Of a DNA stretch of 64,000 nucleotides, positions 13,701-32,565 are shown piece after piece (positions within the stretch are counted from its first letter, which is position 1; every line of letters starts with the position of its first letter). Made by a program: the position numbers and the translations under genes. Below the pieces are notes generated by a model, which saw only the letters and a program-made list of their open reading frames with translations, had not been told where the DNA came from and ran no database searches. Source of the stretch: Synanceia verrucosa (taxonomy: Eukaryota; Chordata; Actinopteri; Perciformes; Synanceiidae); the NCBI GenBank assembly GCA_029721515.1, contig CM056556.1:7750501-7814500 (forward strand). Direction: 5' to 3'.

Positions 13701-15889
13701 TCAAGAATTAAAATGTGACAAAAAGTGCTAAATATGTCTTATTATGATATGTTGGATGGATTTATAGCACAATTTGTTGTTAAATGTTGTCAAATAGCCA
13801 TATTATATTATGTCAACAAAAGGCTGTAAAAAAATGTCATACTATAGTATGTCGAAAAAGTCAAAAACGTCAAAAATAAAAATGTGACAAAAAGTGATAA
13901 ATATGTCTTATTATGGCATGTTGAATGGATTTATAGCATAATTTGTTGATAAATGTTGTCAAATAGCCATTTTATATTATGTCAATAAAAAGCTGTAAAA
14001 AAAAGTCATACTATAGTATGTCGAAAAAGTCAAAAAACGTCAAAAATTAAAATGTGACAAAAAGTGATAATATGTCTTATTACGGTATGTTGGATGGATT
14101 TATAGCATAATTTGTTGTTAAATGTTGTCAAATAGCCATATTATGATATGTCCACAAAAAGCTGTAAAAATGTCATACTATAGTATGTATAAAAAGTAAA
14201 AAAAAAAGTAAAAAATTTAAATGTGACAGAAAGTGATAAATATGTCTTATTATGGCATGTTGAATGGATTTATAGCATAATTTGTTGATAAATGTTGTCA
14301 AATAGCCATATTATATTATGTCAACACAAAGCTGTAAAAAAAAGTCATACTATAATATGTCGAAAAAGTCAAAAAACATCAAAAATAAAAATGTGACAAA
14401 AAGTGATAAATATGTCTTATTATGGTATGTTGGATGAATTCATAGCACAAGTTGTTGTAAAATGTTGCAAAATAGCCATATTATAGTATGTCAACAAAAA
14501 GGCTGTAAAAAAAAGTCATGCTATAGCATGTCGAAAAAGTCAAACAACGTCAAAAATTGAAATTTCTAAAAAGTAATAAATATGCATAATTAGGGTGTGT
14601 TGGATGGAATTATAGCATAATTTGTTGTTAAATGTTGTCAAAAAGCCATATTATGATATGTCCACAAAAAGCTGTAAAAATGTCATACTATAGTATGTCG
14701 AAAAAGTAAAAAAATGGAAAAAAATCAAAAATGATAAAAAGTGATAAATATGTCTTATTATGGTATGTTGAATGGATTTATAGCATAATTTGTTGATAAA
14801 TATTGTGAAAATGTCATATTATAGTATGTCAACAAAAAGGCTGTAAAAAACATGTCATGCTATAGTATGTATAAAAAGTCCAAAAATGTTAAAAATAAAA
14901 ATGTGACAAAAAGTGATAAATATGTCTTATTATGGTATGTTGGATGAATTCATAGCACAAGTTGTTGTAAAATGTTGTAAAATAGCCATATTATAGTATG
15001 TCAACAAAATGGCTGTGAAAAAAAGTCATGCTATAGCATGTCGAAAAAGTCAAACAACGTAAAAAATTAAAATTTCTAAAAAGTAATAAATATGCATAAT
15101 TATGGTGTGTTGGATGGAATTATAGCATAATTTGTTGTTAAATGTTGTCAAATAGCCATATTATGATATGTCCACAAAAAGGCTGTAAAAAAAGTCATAC
15201 TATAGTATGTATAAAAAGTCCAAAAATGTTAAAAATAAAAATGTGACAAAAAGTGATAAATATGTCTTATTATGGTATGTTGGATGAATTCATAGCAAAA
15301 GTTGTTGTAAAATGTTGTAAAATAGCCATATTATAGTATGTCAACAAAAAACTGTAAAAAAAAAGTCATGCTATAGCATGTCGAAAAAGTCAAACAACGT
15401 CAAAAATTAAAATATCTAAAAAGTAATAAATATGCATAATTATGGTGTGTTGGATGGAATTATAGCATAATTTGTTGTTAAATGTTGTCAAATAGCCATA
15501 TTATGATATGTCGACAAAAAACTGTAAAAAAAATGTCATACTATAGTATGTCGAAGAAGTCAAAAAACGTCAAAAATTAAAATGTGACAAAAACTGATAA
15601 ATATACCATATTATGGTATGTTGGATGGATTTATAGCACAATTTGTTGTTAAATGTTGTCAAATAGCCATATTATGATATGTCAACAAAAGCTGTAAAAA
15701 AATGTCATACTATAGTATGTCGAAAAAGTAAAAAAACGTCAAAAATTAAAATGTGACAAAAAGTGATAAATATGTCTTATTATGGTATGTTGGATGGATT
15801 TATAGCACAATTTGTTGCAAAATGTTGTCAAATAGCCATATTATAGTATGTCAACAAAAGGCTGTAAAAAAAAAAATGTCATACTATAG

Positions 15890-16350
15890 TATGCCGAAAA
15901 CGTCAAAAAATGTAAAAAATAAAAATATCTAAAAAGTGATAAATATGCGTTATTTTGGTATGTTGGATGGATTTATAGCATAATTTGTTGTTCAATTTTG
16001 TAAAATAGCCATATCATAGTTTGTCAGCAAAAAGCTGTGAAAAATGTCATTCTGTAGTATATCGAAAAAGTCAAAAAATGGAAAAATTAAAACTATAAAA
16101 AAGTGATAATTATGCCTTTTATGGTATGTTGAATGGATTTGTAGCATAAATTCTTGTTAAATGTTGTAAAATAGCCATATTATAGTATGTCAACAAAAAG
16201 GCTGTAAAAAATGTCATACTATAGTATGACGAAAAAGTCAAAAAATGTTAAAAATAAAAATGCGACAAAAAGTGATAAATATGTCTTATTATGGTATGTT
16301 GGATGGATTTATATCATAATTTTGTTAAATGTTGTGAAAAAGCCAAATGC
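15890..16350 (+). repeat. Degenerate right edge of the satellite
   Basis: The last two to three monomers differ from all internal subtypes (ATGCGTTATTTTGG, CATATCATAGTTTG, CATTCTGTAGTATATC). The repeat stops within the sequence TTTGTTAAATGTTGTGAAAAAGCC, after which unique DNA begins. Confidence 0.7.
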
Positions 16351-16637
16351 TGGAAATATGTTCACGTGATCCAACAGAAAGGGAACTAAAGCCCTGTGTT
16401 GTGCATGTATGGAGTTCACAGGTTTCTTTTAATGGGGATAGTAGTGGGAATGATTTAATGATTCCTCTAATAGCTTAGTGAATCCATCATGACACACTGG
16501 TCAGCAGCAGCAGGTGGTATGATGTGGCTGAAGTGTAAGTGGCTTTCAGAATGCAGGATAACCTGTCAGCCAGAGGCCCTTAGGGTAACAGCTTCACACC
16601 ATGTCTGGTTGCAGAATGGCCTTTACACATTCTCTTT

Positions 16638-16640
<3 letters not shown>

Positions 16641-16692
<52 letters not shown>
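16641..16692 (+). repeat. (TG)n microsatellite
   Basis: Uninterrupted TG dinucleotide run of about 26 units. Confidence 0.97.
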
Positions 16693-16693
<1 letters not shown>

Positions 16694-18581
16694 TAAAGCA
16701 GGAGAGGGATAGGGTGTTAGTGCGTGGGTGTAAATCTCTGTCCGGCAGCACGCTGGGATGGCTGTTTGGGGACTGGTTGGAGAGCTGGCTCACAGGAGCT
16801 CAGATTGATGAAGTGATCGTGATGGATGGAGGTAATAAAGGCCTGGATGTCCTGTCTGTTGCCAGTGATGAGGCTGGTATGAATCACCCGTCTGGGGCTG
16901 CTGAACGTGACGCTGCTCAATCCCCAGGCCCTCCGCCCTGCCACCCCACTCCGTCCCTGCCTCTCTACTCCGTCCCTTCCTCCCTTTATCTCTCTGCCTG
17001 TTGACTTACCATCATTATGGGGAGATTGCTGCTTGAATGGAACAAAGCATAAACATTCAACAGCGTGGCATTACTGTATCAATCTGTGCTGATGCATACT
17101 TTGAAAGATATTATGAAGCTTGTTTACCCATCTCGAAAAACAGTTCAAAGCGCTGCACGCTGTTCATTAATTTTGTGTCCAAACATCACTTGTTGAGTGA
17201 CTGCAAAGCATGAGAGTAAAAAATCCAATCAACTCAGTCAGCCACTCCTCATGAATAGGGTCATTTGAATAAAGAAGGGCATCTGAAATTGCAGTGTTTG
17301 TGTCAACATAACAAGTTAATGATCTCAGATGATAATTGGTAGTTGGATGCTGGGGCGCTGTGTTGTGGCCCGTGAGGTTCAGTGGCAAGGACCTCCTGTG
17401 ATAAAAGAAGCAGCATGAGAGCTTTTAAAGTGGCACGATGCTGTAGGCAACACAATTCATCACAGCCCCATGAATATTCATCCGGCTCTCTGTTTCCTCC
17501 AGGGCTGGTGAAAACACGTCTGTATTAAGTCTCCTCTATGTGCTGCAGTTTGAAGACACCTGAACCTTCTGGCCTCTCATTACCACACCACGCTCTTGCT
17601 GCCCCACACTCAGCTGCCTGCCAGGGAGAAAAGCCATGCTTCATTAAAATAAAGAGGAAATTCTCTTGCTCCGTGCACTAACAAGGCAGAGGTCAGACTG
17701 TCAGATGATTGTGAATTCACACCTCTGCAAGCACTCACAGGGGTCAGAACTAGTGTTTGTGATTGAGCTTACTCCATAAAGTGTGCACAGGCCAAGCGGG
17801 CAGATGGATTTCCCAGTCTGGGTCGTGTGGTTTCTGCGTGGAACCAGTCCGAGGCTTGTTGTTATCAATTTAAGAACATTTGCTGTGTCTTCTCCTCCCC
17901 GCCCTTCTCTCTGACAGGAGCCCAGAGTGTCATGGATTGGTTTCTGGGGCATCTTTTCAGCGTTTTATCAGACCTGCAGGCTTCTCAGCACTGTCCCCAG
18001 ATTACAGTTTAAGGATGGGGCGTCTGACTGACAGGCCTTGGCCTCGTGGTCCCTGGGGGGAAAGGGAGGGGGATTTGTGATGGCTGCACTGACTCGTACT
18101 TCTCTTACAATTTTCTCCAGGCTGGTTTCAGACTGTCAGGCTGAGAGAAAGCTCTCTCTGCATAATTCATTAGATCTCCTCTCTTTTTCACTGCTGGCTG
18201 CTATGTGGCAGGCACCGTAGCCCCATTGTTTAAGAAGAAAGAGTAATAGAGCTTGTCACAATATGTTAACATAGTTTATTGTTCACAGCAACAGTTTGGA
18301 AACAACTTAACTTCTTTTGAAAAGGGCTATTCTGCATTTCTAGCGTAGAATAATTATGAGGGGAACTGAATATTCAGATAGCTATTTGGACAGAACAATT
18401 AATAACACTTGCCAGTTGTGATTTATAATTGTCTAACAGCATAAAAATGATTCCTCAATGATCGTCATAACTGCAGTGACAACAGGCAATGTCAGTGACT
18501 AAACCGACACAGGATACAGCTATAGTTGCTTCAATACCAAGCATTGTTTTGCAGCCAATTATCCCAGTATTGCCTGCATAT

Positions 18582-18582
<1 letters not shown>

Positions 18583-18619
<37 letters not shown>
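18583..18619 (+). repeat. (AC)n microsatellite
   Basis: Uninterrupted AC dinucleotide run of about 18 units. Confidence 0.97.
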
Positions 18620-18621
<2 letters not shown>

Positions 18622-18843
18622 GCTGTCCTTTTGAAGCTTGTATACTGTCTCTGGTCATGATCTTGCTGGCATTTATTTCTTGGAAATCTGCAAGGGAAAA
18701 TATCTCATTTTTGATGCTACATGACATTACCTTTCACAGAATATGACTAAACAAGCACATCCTCCAGCACACAGTCCTGCACATTGACACCAGAGGACAA
18801 CTTCTGTCACAGTGGCAGCAAAGACGGGTTTGTGAGGAAGGTC

Positions 18844-18849
18844 TTTATT
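18844..18849 (-). terminator. KRAS: Candidate distal KRAS poly(A) signal
   Basis: AATAAA on the minus strand, followed by TGTCCTCTGGTGTC-type GT/CT-rich sequence about 50 bases downstream. It would give a 3' UTR near 4.9 kb. This is a prediction only. Confidence 0.3.
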
Positions 18850-21569
18850 TATGAAACTGTGCCAGTGCATTTCTAAAACACCCAATATAGTACACTATAC
18901 AAAGAGAGGGAAGTTTAAACAAAGGCAGCTTCAGTTTTTGGTTACAAACACAATATCTAATTTACAGGTAAATTTAAAGGTTGCACATTAGCTAATTGTT
19001 CAGTTGCATTATTTAAATTGTGTAAATTTTGTTTACCTGCACACAATTGAACTCAGATCACCCACATGTTCTCATCAGAGTTGAAGCTCATAGAAGAAAA
19101 TACAAAAAAATAAATGGATATGAGTATAAATGCATAAAAAATATCCTCTGGTGAGGGAGAACAAAAAGGAATGGCTTTAACACATTTCAGGGGCATACTA
19201 AGAGCCATAATATATATTTTTACAGCCTCATTACTGTATTGTAATGGACTTTCAGAATTACAGGGTGTTTTGCTGCTAACTCTCTAGTTCTTTTATCTTC
19301 ATCTTTATCAGCTACGGGTATAATATTTCTGCTGCTGTTGGAAATAAAAATAATGTCTATTACAAGTTATTCCCAGGGATGATTAATTTAATTGATCAAG
19401 AGTCTTTGCTTGAACAGAACATTAATAATGTGACCTCAGCCAGCAGTTGAACGCTGTACAGACAAAAAAAATGCCCCTGACTAAGTTTTCGATACTGTAT
19501 TTGTGTTTACATGCAGAAAGTAGAAGCAAGATTGTGCATACTGATATGAAAGTGATCAGAAATTCTTATTCTGATGCTGCTTTGCGAAGCACTGTTGGCT
19601 TTCTCATTCAAAGTTGCTTTTTCGCTGGCAGAAATTAAACATCGCCGGGGTCGTTTTCTGTGTTGTTTCACGTTGAACATGAGTGAATGAGCCTGAAAAG
19701 TTTTGCAAACTAAAGTTTAACCATGTCAATGTCACATGCAGTCCAAACAGTCAGACTTAAAGAAATGGAAAATGAAAACAAAATTATTTTGAATTGTCCT
19801 TGAACACCACTAACAAGCAGTGCTAGTGTTGATTCTGGGCTCAGTTATAAAAACTTCATGTCTTGAAATCAAATGTAATTCTTGCCATGTATTTTCCTGC
19901 AAACTAAAGTGGCTAACATTCTGGTTTTGAAAACCAGGTCTGCAACTGAGGTCACAACACACATCCCCATTAATGGATCTATTTGTTGAACAAGTTTGTC
20001 AACTTCACTTTGCAGCAAATAACTTTAAAATAAGCCAAAAGTATGTTTTTATAATTACAGACATTAAAGCCTTTCATACCAAGTTCGAGCAGACCTGCAT
20101 TATTCTCGTTTCTTAGATTTCTTTGTTCATCTATTTTTAGCTGAATCGGTTTCTTTCTGGTACTCTACAGAAAATTGGTGTTAACTAAAAATCTAACTGA
20201 TGATTCCAGCTAAAAATAACATTATAGCTACAGTGAATCTGTGTCATGCAGGCATAACAACGTTAACAAACACACGTACAAAAAGGATAACTAAAGGTGT
20301 TTGGATATAATAATATAAACCAATGATGCATATAATTAAAGTTGCATAATTTATGAGAAGGAGCTTCACAACACAAACATTCCCATAATAGCAAAGGTAA
20401 TTTGTGTAGTTGCTGAAGGGCTTTTACTTTTTTATTATTATTTTATTTATGAGAAAACAAATATTGTGGAAAAAGAAGCACTTAGTACATATACTTTAAT
20501 AAATGACTGCATTTAACATCCTATCTGAATACAATTCATAATGTATCATGATAATGTCTAAAAAAATGTTTAATGATGAAATATTGATGACTTTTTGGAT
20601 AATCAGCCTTACAAACTTCATTTATATTGATAAATATTATTTAATATCTTCATAATGATAATGTTATTTTCCTCAGTCTGAGTTATTTATTGGCCTGAAG
20701 AAAAAAAATGCTAAACATTTGAAACTAAACAGAAAATATCCAATCCAATTTAAACCTCAAATAATCAACTTGACAATGCATGGAATGATTTGGGCTGACC
20801 GAAATCAACTGTCTGCTTAGAATGCCAGTCTTCTTTTTGCCCACATCTCAAATGAGCATATTTAGTCCTCGTCCATTTCAGAAAATTTACATGACTTGTG
20901 AAAGCTGAATCCAGACTCACTCTGAGAGCAGCTGGTAGGTAGAGCCTCTTCTCAGAGTCTGACGTCTTTAAGCTGCCAAAATGAGTAAACAGTGCCACCT
21001 GCTGGGCAACAGTAATGCACTGATAGTGTAAATTTGTGTCATTGTAGTAAGCTGATGAAGTCAACCCATGTGCAATGATCCCATAAGTTTAGCATTTTAA
21101 AAATAATGGCAATAATAATAATAATAATCCTCATCCCCCAACATAGTGCAATGCACAGACAAAGTAAAAAAAAAAAGGTTGTTATTATGGAAAACCTACA
21201 GCAAGATTGCAACTGAAACGAGATAAATTTGAGAGAAGATGGAAACCAATAATTTAAGCAATAGGAGAGCTCTAAACAAGCTGTTTTGGTATTGCAAATA
21301 CACTCATCTATGCCGGCGGAATATTAGAGAAAAGTCAGAATTCAACAATGGTGTGGATATCTGTGTAAAATACATGTGATCCTGACTTTTATTTGACTTG
21401 TATAGAAAGGTGGTATTGTATTTATCAGTGAATTGTGAAATGAGGCGGGTGCAATTTTTGTACATCTTCATGTTTTACCTTTATGGAATAAATAAAAAGT
21501 TAAAAAAAAAATAAGAATAGAAAGGAAATTTTAAAGAAAGACAAAGTTAAATTCCTCTTTACTTTGTTC

Positions 21570-21575
21570 TTTATT
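21570..21575 (-). terminator. KRAS: Candidate proximal KRAS poly(A) signal
   Basis: AATAAA on the minus strand about 2.2 kb past the KRAS4B stop codon. It is an alternative 3' end to the distal signal. Confidence 0.3.
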
Positions 21576-23773
21576 ACACATTAAATAGAAGTGGTGAGAT
21601 TCATGGCAAAAAATAGACTCATTTGAGATCAGATCACCACTCTACACTGCCCACAACACGTGTGTTGTGAAGTGGTCATTCATTCGCTTCCCTAGACCTG
21701 GACCCAGTCACACTGTAATCACATACACAGAGCGGAGTGAAACTCCATTAAAGCAACATTCATTTAGACACACCAACGAAATGAAGCACAATTTACAAAA
21801 TATGCACCTTTCAGTATCACAACTATACAAAGGTTGTTAAAATATGATCCAGGTATAAATGATACATTTCAGAAATCAGCTGTTGGCACGCAATAAAAGG
21901 AAGAGGAACATCTCAAACATTTCAGTAAAACTACTTTTGAAACAGGATTGTTAACAAGAGGGCTCCATAATTAAAACTCCATTAACAGTTATTAGCTACT
22001 TCGTGGGTGGGAGGGGCAGACGCAATAATAAACTGGGTCAAAATTCATTAATCCTGAAAGCAAAACGTATTTTCTGCATCAATAACATCGCTCCCCTTGA
22101 ACAGCATTTTGTGTATTTCTTGAGCACACACCGGACAAAGTAAATGTCGTCTTGATTCTTTCTACCGTCTACATGTAGCACCTAATGCAAACATAAAAGG
22201 CAAATAAAATAAAATAAAATAGCTTGTTAAGATGATGGAAATACAGGTTGACCTGGGAAGGAAACAAGGACTTTCTTTAATAAATTCTGACAATATTCTC
22301 TTAAAAAAAAAAAAAACAACAAAAAAAACAATTTTATGGCAATTATTGCCTCATTTACAAACATCAGTTCCAGTTACATCACCACGACACACAAGCTTTG
22401 TGAGAGAAAATGACAAATTACTTTGCTGGACAATCATTTCTGTTGAAAGGCAGCCCATCAAATTATTTCAATACTTTAAGAAATTTGTCCAAAAACTCTT
22501 CCAAAAGTGCCACAAAAGGAAGAATCTGAAAATCCATTTGGACAACATTTTGAACAAATTCTGTGACACCACACCAAGAGAAATATTGCCAAAAGCTGCT
22601 GAAAAGATGCATTTTGAATTCTAGCCTGTCACAAGCCAACAGCTTAGGAAAATGTGCAAGGCATGACAGCTCTTGGGTCAGCGACTTGAGAATCAGGACT
22701 CCTGAATTTAAAACCTAACAAATGAATAAGGAGCTGACAGAGAGTCCTCAAACAATCCTGCAGTCGAGCCTTGGAGTGAAAGCAGGAAACGCCTGACCTG
22801 TAAGGTCATTACCTCTTCAAAAGGCATGAATCCCTCCAAAATAAAATGACAAAGTCTGGCTGCTAGTCCTGTTTTATCATCCTGAAACAGGTTAAAAATA
22901 CGGATTTCTGAATTTGTCAATAATCAAGCCAAAATGGCTGATTTCTTCCTCACAGAAGCAAATAATGATTTCTTTGTACAAACCGGAAAAAACAGAAGAC
23001 TGTCCACTTGGGTTCCTCATTGCTGTTAAATGTATCAACCAGAGGCCGTTTGCAATACCCATGTTATCTAGGACACACAGCATGCAAAAAGAACAAACAC
23101 CTCATGTAGGCAAGGAATCACTCCCCCCACAATACAGAGCATTGACAAATTAATTAATAGCTAATTAGGGTGTTAAAACAGTCGGAAAAGAGTAAGGAGT
23201 TTGCATGCATACTTATATCTGTGACATAACTAAGTCAAAGACAGGAGGCCGTTAGAGACGGGGAAATTACACAGTGGCTGGGACACTGGATGTTGTCTGG
23301 CTGAATGTTGGTCCTTTCTTCATAAAATGTTTTTCTACAAGAAAATCATTCTTTGGCATCCCAAACTTAAAAGGGCATTACAAAACTTTTTGCATTTTGT
23401 GACCTTTTAAATAAAGGGGGCAGGGGCTTTAAGGTGGTAACGGATAATTTGTCAGACATGAGTTGTGATGTAATTAGCTCACAGCTCTGCAGGTATATAA
23501 AAATGATCCAAATCATCATCATCATTATCCTCTAAAATCAAACAGCTGGTTGGACCAACACATATGGGCATCTGGCACTAAACTGAAAATAAAGCTTATT
23601 TGTGTCCGAGTAGCAAATAATAGAAAGGCAGAAAAGGGGTCAGGTTTAGTATTTAGTATGGTGGGTATCGAGAAAGAGGCTAATAATTTAGTGTAATGTA
23701 CAAAATGTATTACTTTAACGGTTCAACATAGTTCTTTTTTTTTTTTTAGTCTGTCTTGAAAAGGGGTGTTTAT

Positions 23774-29461
<5,688 letters not shown>

Positions 29462-31520
29462 CTGCAGGACCAGAAACAAAGAAAACACACATTACACTGA
29501 CAATATTTCTACAGACAAACAAAGTAAATCTGGCACAGCACCAATTCATCTGTGGCACCGTCAAAGCCTGAAAAGGAGAAGTTCACAAGCACATTTGTAA
29601 AGCTCTCTACAATAAAGATGTTATGTTCTGTCGTGGACAGTTAAAACCCTTTCACTGATTGGATCATGGCTTAAACCTGTTCGATGACTCAGCTCCATTT
29701 GCTGCTCTTCATTAAAAGAAAAACAGAAGGACAAAATGAAAATTACATTTCATACCATCATGTTTATTTTGCTTATCAGTTCAAAAATGATAATTTCAGT
29801 ACTCAACAATAGGCATGCAGAAAAACAACAAATCACCATAAGTTTAGCTGTAAGAGATAATGTGCAAAGAAGGGAATAAAAAGATGCTACTGAATTCAGG
29901 AAATGTTGTCATTAAAGTATCATCAGCACTTAAAAATTAAGGCAAATGCTACTGAATCCCTCGTTAAAATTAGTTAAGTTAAAACAGTCTCTATGACACA
30001 AAATGAGCTGTACATCCTAAATGCTGAAACAAAAAAAATAGATATGAAAAACAAATGTTTGAATCCAGCAAAACATTCAGAGGAGTTTTCTGAGTAGCAG
30101 CTACACAACAGAAACTATCCCCAGGCAGAAATCTATGACATTACATTAAGGCACTAAAACTGACAAGCAACTGAGAGGCTCTCCGCTGTCTGTCTGTCTA
30201 CTTTGTGGAGCAGCAGCCATCAATAATAGTGGCAGCTGGCCTTTTCAGAAGTTACAGTACATACTGCTGCTCACAGCTCTGCACAGCCTGCAGTCAGGGA
30301 GGAGTTCACTGAGTATCATTGCCTTTTCAAGGCAAACAAAAACGAGAATGTGGTTTGATAGGTATCTGGCCAACAAAGCTACACTTTACTGCACTTATGA
30401 GTGCTCTTGACACTGTAACACTCCACTGAATGCTATATATATATATATATTACACCCATCGCCGCCTGTGGCTTACACATCACAGTGAGGCTGTTCTGTC
30501 CACTAGGAAACCATCTTATCTTTACCTGAACAGATATGAATACTGACAAAGCCAGAGACCATATCAGCAACACTTTCAAGTTCAAACCACATGCCTGTAA
30601 AAATACTATTACCTTCAATCATACTAGTTTTAATGTGGTGTAGTTAAATGTGAAGCTTATTTGTGGTTCAACAATAAGCAAACCCACCCTTATTTGTGTT
30701 GTAGAGGAGTTAAACATATTCAAAGTGCATTTTTGACTGTGGGTAAAGCTGAAATGCTGTGGGATTGAAAGAGAAAAAAAAAAATCCTTAAAATATGACA
30801 TATTAGTTGTTTTCCTTATGTAATGTGGACAAGGTACTAAATAACAACAACACACCAGGACAATCCGTGAGGACTGATAGATAAATGGGTTATACATTAA
30901 TGCTGTAGTAGCGGGCCTCTTTGTACCAGTTTATTAGGTTGTAACAAGCCTTTCAATCAAAGTCCCTGCGCTGTGTTCAAGCAGGAAACACCTACAACAG
31001 GCTTAAAGGTCGACAGGAATTTGATTTAAATCCGCTGCTCTGTGCCCGCAGGGTTGCCAGATTGGTTGTGAAGACCACCGAGCGCTGTGTTTAAATAACC
31101 AGGCTGCCTGTGCTGCTAGCTAGCTTAGCACTGGAGCTCGCCCACAGCTCCAAAAGTAAGCTAACTACCCCCTGAACGCTAACTTAACCTGATTTACGAT
31201 AAAGTATTTCATTAATGCAGCGTTGTCTGTATTGTGTGCCCGGGACATAAAACTCAGTATCATTCATTGAAAGGAGAAGGGTGTAGATTTTGAAGCCGCC
31301 ATTGACAGGCTAGCCCAGAGGTCTGCATTGCAGGGCCAGACGTTAGGTTAACAATTGGGCGTAGTTTGCACTACCAACGAAAATGAATATTTCCACTGTA
31401 ACGATGTTTCTCAGTGGTCACACAGTGGACACACCGCCTTATCTGTTAAATTAGAGGCGTATAATGGTGTAACAAAGCCTAAAGTGACACACGTGTATGA
31501 ATCTTGTCCATTTGTTTTAC
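29462..31520 (-). other. KRAS: Probable KRAS 5' intron
   Basis: No coding signal. It contains an (AT)n run at 30,434-30,451 and AT-rich unique sequence. By analogy with mammalian KRAS it should be the intron separating a non-coding first exon from coding exon 1. Confidence 0.5.
30434..30451 (+). repeat. (AT)n microsatellite
   Basis: Short alternating TA run of nine units. Confidence 0.9.
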
Positions 31521-31850
31521 CTTTTAGCGAGTGGAGTTCCGCGTCCGAAGTAGCGACAAGTCAAGCTGATAATCCTCTCGTTTCACACGATCTCTGCATT
31601 TCCTATTTCACACCGAAACGCCCGCATTTAAGTCGGTCTACTTCGTTAACAGAAGCAAGCGGGAAGAAGCGACACACTGGGCAAATTAATCGATTGAACT
31701 TTCCATTTGATCCAGCGTCCGGCCTAGCTGCTCAGGTTGGCCTCCTTTAAGCGAATATGGGCGGATACCGGGGCGCACTACCCAGAAAGCATAGCTGGGG
31801 ATTGCAACCGGTTTGGGGGCAAATCACTCGACTGTGTCGTAATGTGGACA
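31370..31850 (-). promoter_or_regulatory. KRAS: Candidate KRAS promoter and non-coding first exon
   Basis: CpG content rises here relative to the surrounding AT-rich DNA (GCGAGTGGAGTTCCGCGTCC, GGGCGGATACCGGGGCGC), with a GC box (GGGCGG) at about 31,758. On the minus strand, CGCTAAAAG|GTAAAACAAAT makes a reasonable splice donor at 31,521/31,520. A 131-codon plus-strand open frame overlaps (31,355-31,750) but has no recognisable domain. Transcript evidence would be needed. Confidence 0.35.
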
Positions 31851-32562
31851 ACAATAACACCTCTTTTTGTCCTCTTTGTAGAACATTATATGTGTTTTAT
31901 TCTGGTTTAATTTAAAACTTTACATTTGCTTAAACAATCACTGCCTCTATTTATAATGGACACATTGTGGAGGGTGTGCAAACTTTACAATTTTAATATA
32001 TTACTAAATCTCATTAGCAGCCAGAGTGATTGGCATTTATGCTTTACTGATCGCAAACAATATTGTAACAATACAGGTCACATGGTGTCAGTTTCTGCCA
32101 TCTCCTTTCAGGACTGTGATCCAGCGCTGCTGCCTGCTGCAGAGTCAACAAAGCCTAGGGGGCGACTCCACTTTATATAGGATCTAAATATAACTGAATG
32201 GCGCTGGAGGGACGTCATTCCCAAGCAAGGAAATGATTTGGCAATCCCTTGTCAGTTTTCCAAAGTGTTCAGGAAGCTACATCCTGCGCACTGTATGCGC
32301 ATATACGCAGTCACGGGTTGTAACAAACAAAAACACACACACAAGCCACAGGTCAAAACAAACTAAAATCACCCTAATAAATACGGATGATATGGCAAAG
32401 TGTAAATTAATCCACATTATATCTACTCGGTGGATACATAATTAGGTAATGTATCTTTTGAAAGATGCATTAACCCTATGATTAATATTATACATAATTA
32501 CACTGTCCATGAGATATGATATGGAGCCAAAATATGCAAGTGGCATAAAAGAGCTTGAAACA

Positions 32563-32565
<3 letters not shown>

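Larger units (their letters stand above)
1350..16350 (+). repeat. Satellite array, ~170-bp monomers with higher-order structure
   Basis: About 15 kb of head-to-tail tandem repeats, roughly 88 monomers of about 168-172 bp. The orientation is constant and the plus strand is markedly A-rich. Each monomer holds three related boxes of the form YYATAYTATRGTATGT, spaced about 40, 70 and 61 bp apart. Recurrent subtypes differ around the third box: TGTCTTATTATGG followed by GGATGAATTCATAG; TGCATAATTATGGTGTG followed by GGATGGAATTATAG; and TGCCTTTTTATGG followed by GAATGGATTTATAG. Blocks of subtypes recur: the block from about 2,529 is repeated at about 4,918, and a rare variant lacking three bases (TTATGATGTT) occurs at 4,011, 8,443, 11,180 and 13,571. 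No ORF is credible. The array degenerates at both ends, as expected for unequal exchange. Centromere-type, pericentromeric or simply local satellite are all possible. Confidence 0.95.
16351..18837. other. Intergenic DNA, no gene recognised
   Basis: Unique, moderately GC-rich DNA after the satellite. Open frames here are short, overlap on both strands and include runs encoded by the TG/CA microsatellites, so none is credible. Patches such as 17,460-17,500 and 18,100-18,200 look complex enough to be conserved non-coding DNA, but that needs an alignment. Confidence 0.6.
18838..23773 (-). other. KRAS: Probable KRAS 3' UTR and downstream DNA
   Basis: AT-rich stretch immediately 3' of the KRAS4B stop on the minus strand, without any credible ORF. 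Minus-strand AATAAA signals occur at 21,570-21,575 and 18,844-18,849. The mammalian KRAS 3' UTR is several kilobases long, so a UTR extending to one of these is plausible. Where transcription ends cannot be decided from sequence. Confidence 0.45.

Noticed and set aside
1350..16350. Regular direct repeats could suggest a CRISPR-like array.
   Set aside because: The repeats are contiguous ~170-bp monomers with no unique spacers, in a vertebrate genome; this is a satellite.
16489..17004. 171-codon plus-strand open frame.
   Set aside because: It contains a long VCVCVC run from the TG microsatellite, has no domain, and other frames are equally open.
21652..21669. Hairpin CACAACAC-GT-GTGTTGTG.
   Set aside because: Arms of only 8 bp in simple-sequence context; expected by chance in a window this size.
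31355..31750. 131-codon plus-strand open frame near the putative KRAS promoter.
   Set aside because: No recognisable domain, no splice context, and explained by locally higher GC content.
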